Source: JANNGZ01 sp031404155 (GTDB taxonomy: Bacteria > Pseudomonadota > Gammaproteobacteria > Burkholderiales > Burkholderiaceae_C). Taken from it: DNA of 10,965 nt. Position 1 is the stretch's first letter. Every line of letters starts with the position of its first letter. Both the position numbers and the translations under genes were made by a program. Positions 5,630-10,965 of this stretch are shown here, one piece after another. The stretch is taken from the NCBI GenBank assembly GCA_031404155.1, contig JANNGZ010000501.1, positions 1 to 10,965 of the forward strand. The letters run 5' to 3'. The notes beneath the pieces were generated by a model that did no database searches, was not told the DNA's origin, and worked only from the letters and a program-made list of their open reading frames with translations.

Positions 5630-6985
5630 ATGGTGCTGATGCAAACCTTCGACACGGTGCGCCGCAGCCGCTTCGCGGCGCCGGCGGCAATCGCCGCCGC
5701 CCTCGTGCTGCTCACCGCCAACGAGGTGAGCCACCAGCGCGCCGGTGCCTACATCGCGTCCAGCGACGAGGCCGTGGCCGGCCGCGTCGAAGTCAACCGC
5801 CTGCTGCGCGTGATGCTCGGCGCCGAGGGCGGCCAGCGCGGCTACCTGATCACCGGCCGCGCCGAATACCGCGAGCCCTACCAGCAGGCGGTGGCCGAGA
5901 TCGACGCCCTGCTGACGAAGATCAAGCTGCTCTACGAACGTTCACCCGGACAGCGCAAGGAGATCGAACAACTCGAAGAGCTGACCCGGCAAAAGCTTTC
6001 GGAGCTGGAGACCACGCTGCAACTTTTCGACCAGGGCAAGGAGAGCTGGCGCGAGCTGATGCTCACCGACATCGGGCGCGAAAAGATGAGCGACCTGGAG
6101 CAGCTCGCGCGCCAGGTGGCGGCGCGGGACTCGGTGCAGGTCGACATCTCCAGACGAGCGCTCGCGACCACCCTGCTGCTGCACCGCCTGGGCATTGCCG
6201 CACTGGTGCTGCTCGGCCTCGCGGCGCTGCTGCTGTACCTGCGCCAAACCCAGCGCGTGGCGCGCGCCAGCGACGAACACCGGGCCCTGCTGCAAGCCGA
6301 GCGCGACAAGCTCGAGGCGGTGGTGGAGCGGCGCACCCGCGAGCTCACCGAAATCGCGGGCCACCTGCAAACCGCGCGTGAAGACGAGCGCAGCCGCCTC
6401 GCCCGCGAGCTGCATGACGAACTCGGCGGCCTGCTCACCGCGGCCAAGCTCGACGTGGCGCGCATGCGCAGCAAGCTCGGCAGCACGGCGCCGCCGGTGG
6501 CCGACCGCATCGCCCACCTGGTGAGCACGCTGGACGCGGGCATCGCGCTCAAGCGCCGCATCATCGAGAACCTGCGGCCCTCGTCCTTGCAGAACCTGGG
6601 CCTGAAGCCGGCGATCGAAATCCTGGCGCGCGAGTTCGCCAGCGGCGCCGAGCTGGCGCTGGACTGCACGGTCGACGAGGTGCCGCTCGGCCAGGAGGCC
6701 AGCCTGACCGTCTACCGCGTGGTGCAGGAAGCGCTGACCAACCTGGGCAAGTACGCCTCGGCGCGCAAGGTTCGGGTGCAGGTGGTGCGCGACGGCGGGC
6801 AGGTGCAGGTGGCGGTCGAGGACAACGGCGTCGGCTTCGACCCCGGTACTGTCAAGGCCGGCACACATGGCCTGGCGGGCATGCGCTTTCGGGTCGAGTC
6901 GCAGGGCGGGCGCCTGGAGGTGAAATCGGCGCCCGGCGAAGGCACCACGATTTCGGTGCGGATGCCGCTGCCTGCGGGCGCTTGA
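5630..6985 (+). CDS. CHASE3 sensor histidine kinase (NarX/HisKA_3 type), module 2
   Basis: 451 residues, with the same domain order as kinase 1: membrane segment 1 (about 16-31), periplasmic CHASE3 domain (about 40-180, with VNRLLRVMLGAEGGQRGYL then TGRAEYREPYQQAV), membrane segment 2 (about 187-204), coiled linker, HisKA_3 box LARELHDELGG with phospho-His262, N-box QEALTNLGKYA (Asn371), G1 VEDNGVGF and G2 GTHGLAGM (411-418). All catalytic landmarks are intact. ATG 5630 is chosen because TGAGG lies eight bases upstream and it aligns with the paralogue; TTG 5609 and ATG 5639 are alternatives. The cytoplasmic part is more alike between the two kinases than the sensor part, which suggests related signalling but possibly different stimuli. 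Its likely partner is the receiver protein upstream; cross-talk with module 1 is plausible. Confidence 0.92.
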   Translation: MVLMQTFDTVRRSRFAAPAAIAAALVLLTANEVSHQRAGAYIASSDEAVAGRVEVNRLLRVMLGAEGGQRGYLITGRAEYREPYQQAVAEIDALLTKIKLLYERSPGQRKEIEQLEELTRQKLSELETTLQLFDQGKESWRELMLTDIGREKMSDLEQLARQVAARDSVQVDISRRALATTLLLHRLGIAALVLLGLAALLLYLRQTQRVARASDEHRALLQAERDKLEAVVERRTRELTEIAGHLQTAREDERSRLARELHDELGGLLTAAKLDVARMRSKLGSTAPPVADRIAHLVSTLDAGIALKRRIIENLRPSSLQNLGLKPAIEILAREFASGAELALDCTVDEVPLGQEASLTVYRVVQEALTNLGKYASARKVRVQVVRDGGQVQVAVEDNGVGFDPGTVKAGTHGLAGMRFRVESQGGRLEVKSAPGEGTTISVRMPLPAGA

Positions 6986-7008
6986 AGCGCCAGCGTCACT
7001 GGCGCTTC
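6984..7008 (+). terminator. Perfect 10-bp inverted repeat overlapping the kinase 2 stop codon
   Basis: GAAGCGCCAG (6984-6993), loop CGTCA, CTGGCGCTTC (6999-7008): ten perfect pairs beginning inside the TGA stop. There is no T run after it, so it is at best a weak or Rho-assisted terminator or an mRNA-stabilising stem. It lies immediately before the promoter copy for BON gene 2, which fits separate expression of that gene. Module 1 has no counterpart. Confidence 0.45.
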
Positions 7009-7017
7009 GGGCTGATT

Positions 7018-7074
7018 TCCTACAGGCGCTGGCGCCGCCCGCCGACGGGCAAGGCCGGGCGGGCCTCCTAGAGT
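7018..7074 (+). promoter_or_regulatory. Shared-architecture promoter, copy 4, ahead of BON gene 2
   Basis: TCCTACA (7018-7024), CGGGCA (7046-7051) as the -35-like box, 17 bases, TAGAGT (7069-7074) as the -10-like box. CCGCCGACGGGCAAG (7039-7053) closely matches copy 2 (CCGCCGACCGGCAAG). It has the best -10 of the four. It is followed by an unusually long leader because a REP-like element lies between it and the gene. Confidence 0.55.
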
Positions 7075-7139
7075 GGTGGCACGGCCTCGCGCTCGGCATT
7101 GCCGGGCGGCGACAGCCGGGTACCGGCCCCCCCCCCCGG

Positions 7140-7222
7140 ATCCTCAAGGAAACGCCGGGCCGCCCCAAGTTTTCTTGCTCCCCCTTGGGGGGCGGACGCC
7201 GCGAGGCGGCGGCCTTGGGGGC
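7140..7222. repeat. REP-like palindromic element of Burkholderiales type
   Basis: A G/C-rich block with nested hairpins: CCCCAAG (7163-7169) pairs with CTTGGGG (7184-7190), GCCGC-GAG-GCGGC follows (7199-7211), and CCTTGGGGGC closes it. This 'gccgccccaag...ccttggggggc' pattern resembles dispersed intergenic repeats of Comamonadaceae-like genomes. An 11-base C run (7127-7137) lies just before its left edge. Its right edge is directly next to the BON gene 2 ribosome-binding site. Exact boundaries are approximate. Confidence 0.55.
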
Positions 7223-7239
7223 ACCTAGGAGAATCGATC

Positions 7240-7719
7240 TTGAAAGCGCTCAAGCTGCTCTGCACACCCCTGTTGGCCTCCCTGGCCGCGGCGCTGGTGC
7301 TCGTCGCCTGCGAGAAGCCCGACGAGCCGCTCGCGGCCAGCGCAGCGCTTGACGAAGCCATCTCGAGCGTGGTGCAAACCGTGCGGCCGGTGGAACCCGG
7401 CAAGCCGGGTGAGGTTGGCGAATGCTCCGACGCCAGCACGCCCGACGCGCGCACAGGCGATGCCGGAAGCGAGGCGCACGCCGCCGCGTCGAAAGGCGCG
7501 CTGCGTGACGCGGTGATCGCGGTGGATGTGTCGGACCGGCTGGCGCAGGACCCGGGGCTGAAAGCCTTGGCGATCGCGGTCGACGCCACCTGTGGACGCA
7601 TCGCGTTGCGCGGCTCGGCGCCCGACGCCCCCACCCGCGAGCGGGCAACCCAGTTGGCGCTGGTCGTCAACGGCGTCACCGCGGTCGACAACCGGCTCGC
7701 GCTGTTCCGCGGGCTGTGA
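7240..7719 (+). CDS. BON-domain lipoprotein, module 2
   Basis: 159 residues. A lipoprotein signal has hydrophobic core about 10-22 and lipobox LVAC (Cys24). A linker rich in Ala, Pro, Asp and Gly (about 30-83) has a different composition from the Lys/Glu-rich linker of BON protein 1. One BON domain (about 88-156) reads LRDAVIAVDVSDRLAQDPGL, then the strand GRIALRGSAP, then NGVTAVDNRLAL. The domain matches the module 1 protein in each block (AQDPGL/AKDPGL, GRIALRGSAP/GRVALRGTAP), which supports duplication. The start is TTG 7240, with AGGAG eight bases upstream; no nearer ATG or GTG exists in frame before the signal peptide. The leader is long because of the REP-like element. Two extra Cys in the mature protein (residues about 62 and 113) could form a disulfide. 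The role is inferred to be envelope maintenance. Confidence 0.85.
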   Translation: MKALKLLCTPLLASLAAALVLVACEKPDEPLAASAALDEAISSVVQTVRPVEPGKPGEVGECSDASTPDARTGDAGSEAHAAASKGALRDAVIAVDVSDRLAQDPGLKALAIAVDATCGRIALRGSAPDAPTRERATQLALVVNGVTAVDNRLALFRGL

Positions 7720-7907
7720 TCCGCGGGCGACTTCACCCAAGGCCGAGCTGACGCTGCTGACGCTGCTGACGCGCGCGTCGCCAGCCCGCTGCGGCCCGCC
7801 CCGCCAGCGCGGCAGGGCTCGGCGCGCGGTACCACGCGATCCGTTGCAACCCGCCGCCATCCGGCAGCCCAGACGCGGCGTGGCACTCGGCGCTGCGATG
7901 ATCGCGC

Positions 7908-8993
7908 ATGCCCCGCGTCATCGCCCTGCCCGAGCTGCGCCGCCATGCTGTGGCGCGCAGCCTCTTTGCGCCGACCACGCTGGCGCGTGCGATCCACAAG
8001 CTCGGCTTCGTGCAGGCCGACCCGATCCGCGCCCCGGCGCGGGCGCAGGACCTGACGCTGCGCCACCGCGTCACGGGCTACCGCGCCGGCGACCTGGAGC
8101 GCCGCTATCCGCAGCTTGAAATCGAAGAGGACTACTTCGTCAACTACGGCTTCCTGCCGCGCGCCACGCAGGCGCTGATGCACCCGCGAAGCGCCGCCAC
8201 CGTGTGGCCCAAGGCCCGCTGGGCCCAGGCGCAGGCAGTGCTTGAGTTCGTGCGCGAACGTGGTGTGGCGCACCCGCGCGAGGTCGACGCGCACTTCGCG
8301 CATGGCAAGGCCAGGAACTGGTTCGGCGGCGCCAGCAACGCGAGCACCCAACTGCTCGACGGCATGCACTACCGCGGCCTGCTGCGCATCGCGCGCCGTG
8401 ACCGCGGCGTGCGCGTCTACACCGCACGCGAAGCGCAGCCCTGCGCGCCCGACGTTGCCAGCGCGATGGACACGCTGGTGGAGGTGGTGCTGCGCAAGTA
8501 CGCGCCGCTGCCGCTGCGCTCGCTGAGCGAACTGGTCAATCACCTGCGCCACGGCGCGCCGCAATGGGCCGCCGAGCGCCGGGCCGCGCTCTTGCGCGCC
8601 CAAGCCCGCTTGCCGCACCAGCGCGTCTACGGCATCGAGTGGTACTGGCCCGAAGGCGAAAACCCGGCGTCCATACGCCACGAGCCCGAAGACCGCGTGC
8701 GCCTGCTCGCACCCTTCGACCCGGTGGTCTGGGACCGCCGCCGCTTCGAGTTGCTCTGGGGCTGGGCCTACCGATTCGAGGCCTACACACCGGCGCCCAA
8801 GCGGATTCGCGGCTACTACGCGCTGCCGCTGTTGTGGCGCGACGAGGTGGTCGGCTGGGGCAACCTGGCGGTGGCCGGCGGGCGCTTGAACGCCGAGCTC
8901 GGCTATGCCAACGGCCGTGCGCCGCGAAGCGCGAACTTCAGGCGCGAGCTTGAGGCTGAGACCGACCGCGTGCGCGAGTTCCTTGGGCTGTAG
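7908..8993 (+). CDS. Winged-helix DNA glycosylase-like protein (AlkZ/YcaQ family)
   Basis: 361 residues, soluble, matching the HTH_42/AlkZ-like family in length and layout. Members are tandem winged-helix DNA glycosylases; Streptomyces AlkZ and E. coli YcaQ excise alkylated bases and unhook interstrand crosslinks. The N-terminal segment FVQADPIRAPARAQD holds the catalytic Q-x-D motif (Gln36, Asp38), the YcaQ-like form as opposed to the Q-x-Q of AlkZ. Residues about 70-85 (EIEEDYFVNYGFLPRATQ) and the C-terminal block LLAPFDPVVWDRRRFELLWG then YRFEAYTPAPKRIRGYYALP are strong family signatures. The middle residue of the catalytic triplet is a small Ala. ATG 7908 has no clear ribosome-binding site, but no better start is seen. 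It is convergent with the downstream MFS gene, 29 bases away. Activity on crosslinks is inferred from the family. Confidence 0.85.
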   Translation: MPRVIALPELRRHAVARSLFAPTTLARAIHKLGFVQADPIRAPARAQDLTLRHRVTGYRAGDLERRYPQLEIEEDYFVNYGFLPRATQALMHPRSAATVWPKARWAQAQAVLEFVRERGVAHPREVDAHFAHGKARNWFGGASNASTQLLDGMHYRGLLRIARRDRGVRVYTAREAQPCAPDVASAMDTLVEVVLRKYAPLPLRSLSELVNHLRHGAPQWAAERRAALLRAQARLPHQRVYGIEWYWPEGENPASIRHEPEDRVRLLAPFDPVVWDRRRFELLWGWAYRFEAYTPAPKRIRGYYALPLLWRDEVVGWGNLAVAGGRLNAELGYANGRAPRSANFRRELEAETDRVREFLGL

Positions 8994-9022
8994 GCCGAAG
9001 CGGGCACTCCCTCAGCGCGGAT

Positions 9023-10279
9023 TCAGCGCAGCAGCGGCCGCTGCAACAGCGCCAACACCGCCCCCAGCGCCAGGGCCGCGGCGCTGTAGCCCAGCCCGCG
9101 CAGGAGCCCGCCCGCGCCGTCGGCCACCAGGCCCACCAGCGACGGCCCGGCGATCTGGCCGGCGGCGAAGACGATGGTGAAGGCCGCGATGCCGCTCGGC
9201 CAGGCGGCGGCGGGCAGGTTGTGGCGCACCAGCGCGGTGGTGGCCGCGACGACCGAGAGGAAGACCGCGCCGAACAGCGCGCCCGAGGCGAACACGGCCA
9301 GCGGATGCGCGCTCAGCACCGGCAGCAACGTGGCCAGCGCGAGCAGCGCGTTCAACAGGGCCAGCGCCTGGCCGCCGCGGCAGCGCTGCAGCAAACCCGC
9401 CCAGAGCCACGAGGAGCCGACCACACAAAGCCCGAGCAGCGTGTAGAACACGACGATGGTGCCGGCGCTTGCACCCTGCTCGCGCAGCAGCGTGACGATG
9501 AAGGTCATGTAGCCGATGTAGCCCAGGCCGAACAGCAGGTAGCCGAGCAGGCCGAAGGCAAACGGCGCGTACTGAAACGGCAGGCGCTGCGCGCTGCCGG
9601 TGGGCGGCGCGGCAAGGGCGCGGGTGCTGCGGGCGGTGAACGCGGTGGCCAGCGCGCAGGCCAGCGCGAGTGCCAACCAGGCCCACGGCCAGCCGCGCGA
9701 ATCGGCGTTGAACCAGGGCGGCGCCAGCAGTGCCGCGAGCACGATGCCGATGCCGGTGCCGCCGTAGTACAGGCCGAGCACGAGGCCGGGGCTGACATGG
9801 GCGCCGGCCGTGTCGCCGACACCGACGCCCACCACACCGCCGCCGGGCGCCGTGCTCTGCTGGCCCGCCAGGCGTGCCGCGAGCAGGCCACCGGCGACGA
9901 AGCTCGCGGCACTCGCCACGCCGGTGAGCGCGCGCAGAACGTAGAGTGCCCAGTCGCTGCGCAGGGCGCCGTGCGCGGCGAGCAGCACGGCCGCGCCGAC
10001 ACCGCCCGCGAGCAGCACCCGCCGCGCATCGAAGGCCGCCAGCCAGCGTGGCGCGAGCAAGGCGCCGACGAGGTAGCCCGCGGCGTTGACGGTGTTCATC
10101 GCACCCGCGGTGAAGTAGCTCCAGCCGAGGTCGGCGCGCATCGGCGGCAGCAGCAGCGCGTAGGAAAAACGCGCCAGGCCGAGCGACACCGCGGCGGCCA
10201 GTGCCAGGCCGGCGGCGGCGCGCAGCACGTCGCCGCGCGATGCCAGCGCCGGGGCGTTTGCGCTTGGCACCGGGCTCAA
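9023..10279 (-). CDS. MFS transporter, YbfB/YjiJ family
   Basis: About 418 residues with roughly twelve hydrophobic segments, starting with LAAAVSLGLARFSYALLLPPM then RADLGWSY, the typical first helix and loop of the YbfB/YjiJ branch. Conserved small-residue helices include GLYYGGTGIGIVLAALLA and FGLGYIGYMTFIVTLL. The branch exports or imports small molecules by proton antiport or symport; substrates are mostly unknown. The central loop is unusually Gly/Ala/Val-rich (APGGGVVGVGVGDTAG). I start it at TTG 10279, which overlaps the stop of the HAD phosphatase gene (TTGA), so the two are probably coupled. GTG 10270, or GTG 10228 close to helix 1, are alternatives. The open frame extends further upstream, but only as overlap with the phosphatase gene. 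The substrate cannot be predicted from context. Confidence 0.85.
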   Translation of the reverse strand: MSPVPSANAPALASRGDVLRAAAGLALAAAVSLGLARFSYALLLPPMRADLGWSYFTAGAMNTVNAAGYLVGALLAPRWLAAFDARRVLLAGGVGAAVLLAAHGALRSDWALYVLRALTGVASAASFVAGGLLAARLAGQQSTAPGGGVVGVGVGDTAGAHVSPGLVLGLYYGGTGIGIVLAALLAPPWFNADSRGWPWAWLALALACALATAFTARSTRALAAPPTGSAQRLPFQYAPFAFGLLGYLLFGLGYIGYMTFIVTLLREQGASAGTIVVFYTLLGLCVVGSSWLWAGLLQRCRGGQALALLNALLALATLLPVLSAHPLAVFASGALFGAVFLSVVAATTALVRHNLPAAAWPSGIAAFTIVFAAGQIAGPSLVGLVADGAGGLLRGLGYSAAALALGAVLALLQRPLLR

Positions 10280-10965
10280 GCGCCACGCGCCTTCAGGATC
10301 GCGTCGGCCACTTCGGCAAACCCGGCGCCACGATCTCCGCGTGTGAGGTAGGCGGGCCACACGGTGAGCGCGTCGCGAAAGCGCAGCAGGTTGGCGACGC
10401 CGACGCTCAAGGCGAAGTGGCCGAACATGAGCTGGTCGTTGGTCGAGTCGCCGACATACACCCAGCGCCCGGCCTCGGCGTCGAGCTCGCGCCCGAACAG
10501 GCGGCGCACGATCCAGCGTGCGCCGGAGAGTTTGTCGTGCTCGCCGAACCAGCCGTTGACATGGATCGAGCTGACGCTGGCGTTCATGCCCAGGGCGCGC
10601 ATCAGCGCCAGCACACGCGCAATCTGACCTGCGCCGAGATGCTCGTGTTCGCTGTGGTCGATCGCGATGTCGGTGACGCGGCCGGCGCTGTCGCCGGCCA
10701 GGCGCGCCGCGGGCACTTCGCGCAGCACGAGTGCGGCCGTCTCGCGCAGGCGCCGAGCATTGCGTTCGCGGGTGGGTTCGTCCTGGGCGTACTCGACTTT
10801 CAGTTCTCCGCCCTCGTTGAGCAGCGCCACCGCGCCGTTCTCGGCCACGATCGCCGCCACCGGCCAGCCTTGCGGCGGCGGGCGTGCAAAGGGTTCACTC
10901 CAGCCCATCGGCCGGCCGGTGATGGCGATCACCGGCACCGCCGCGGCGCGCAGTCGCTTGAGCGC
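10276..10965 (-). CDS. HAD-IIB family phosphatase, 5' end beyond the window
   Basis: 229 residues are visible; the frame is open through the right edge (ALKRLRAAAVPVIAITGRP), so the N terminus with the DxDxT nucleophile motif lies outside. Motif II is the Thr of AITGRP; the cap follows; motif III is the Lys of HDKLSGARW; motif IV is YVGDSTNDQLMF with its acidic residues. This combination marks HAD-IIB hydrolases, which include sucrose- and mannosyl-3-phosphoglycerate phosphatases and Cof-type sugar phosphatases. VENGA near residue 43 of the visible part is the usual 'ENGA' signature. All visible catalytic positions are intact. An internal GTG at 10938 would give a shorter open frame but would lack the nucleophile, so I reject it as the start. 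The gene overlaps the MFS gene by four bases. The substrate is unknown. Confidence 0.85.
   Translation of the reverse strand, partial: ALKRLRAAAVPVIAITGRPMGWSEPFARPPPQGWPVAAIVAENGAVALLNEGGELKVEYAQDEPTRERNARRLRETAALVLREVPAARLAGDSAGRVTDIAIDHSEHEHLGAGQIARVLALMRALGMNASVSSIHVNGWFGEHDKLSGARWIVRRLFGRELDAEAGRWVYVGDSTNDQLMFGHFALSVGVANLLRFRDALTVWPAYLTRGDRGAGFAEVADAILKARGA

Noticed and set aside
7121..7142. GGTACC and GGATCC flanking the C run, as a possible cloning or vector junction
   Set aside because: Two six-base palindromes near each other are not rare in GC-rich DNA, and the surrounding sequence is native in style on both sides.
7748..7772. Tandem CTGCTGACG units downstream of BON gene 2
   Set aside because: Fewer than three short units in non-coding GC-rich DNA; not enough to call a meaningful repeat.
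7068..8681. A 537-codon open frame on the minus strand opposite BON gene 2 and the glycosylase gene
   Set aside because: The plus-strand genes show signal peptide, lipobox and clear family motifs; the minus frame shows none and is a GC-bias shadow.
1..10965. CRISPR arrays, tRNA or rRNA genes, riboswitches, complete insertion sequences or prophage genes
   Set aside because: I found no regularly spaced repeats, cloverleaf or rRNA-like stretches, transposase motifs or phage genes on reading both strands.

Overview
The window is very GC-rich, with codon use to match, and reads as a chromosomal piece of a Betaproteobacterium of the order Burkholderiales, probably near Comamonadaceae or the Rubrivivax/Leptothrix group. 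This rests on the protein families seen (YbfB/YjiJ-type MFS transporter, HAD-IIB phosphatase, BON lipoproteins, NarX-type histidine kinases) and on a REP-like palindromic element of a style I associate with this group. The placement is by recognition, not by a search.

Left edge (1-760): a type II toxin-antitoxin pair on the minus strand, with the PIN toxin cut by the window edge, followed by about 400 bases of gene debris. The debris holds a C-terminal scrap of a RelE/ParE-type toxin and a short scrap of a DNA methyltransferase from a restriction-modification system. A 45-base hairpin-bearing direct repeat brackets the scraps. Next (761-2106) come a 100-residue lipoprotein, which looks like an SPFH/prohibitin-like protein that has lost its middle in frame, and, translationally coupled to it, an S66 LD-carboxypeptidase/MccF-like serine peptidase.

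Centre (2244-7719): the most interesting part. It is a tandem duplication of a three-gene signalling cassette on the plus strand. Each copy holds a stand-alone receiver-domain response regulator with no output domain, a CHASE3 histidine kinase with a HisKA_3/HATPase core, and a BON-domain lipoprotein. Four intergenic promoter elements, one before each response regulator and one before each BON gene, share the same layout: TCCTACA, then 21 bases, a -35-like hexamer, 17 bases and a -10-like hexamer, with identical spacing in all four. The two modules therefore look co-regulated by one activator not encoded here. A plausible reading, inferred only, is an envelope-stress or surface-sensing circuit in which the kinase senses through its periplasmic CHASE3 domain and the BON lipoprotein is a co-regulated envelope component. 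In module 2 a REP-like palindrome sits between the promoter and the BON ribosome-binding site.

Right part (7908-10965): an AlkZ/YcaQ-type winged-helix DNA glycosylase on the plus strand, convergent with a minus-strand pair made of a HAD-IIB phosphatase (5' end beyond the window) and an overlapping YbfB/YjiJ-type MFS transporter. No rRNA, tRNA, CRISPR array or complete insertion sequence was seen.
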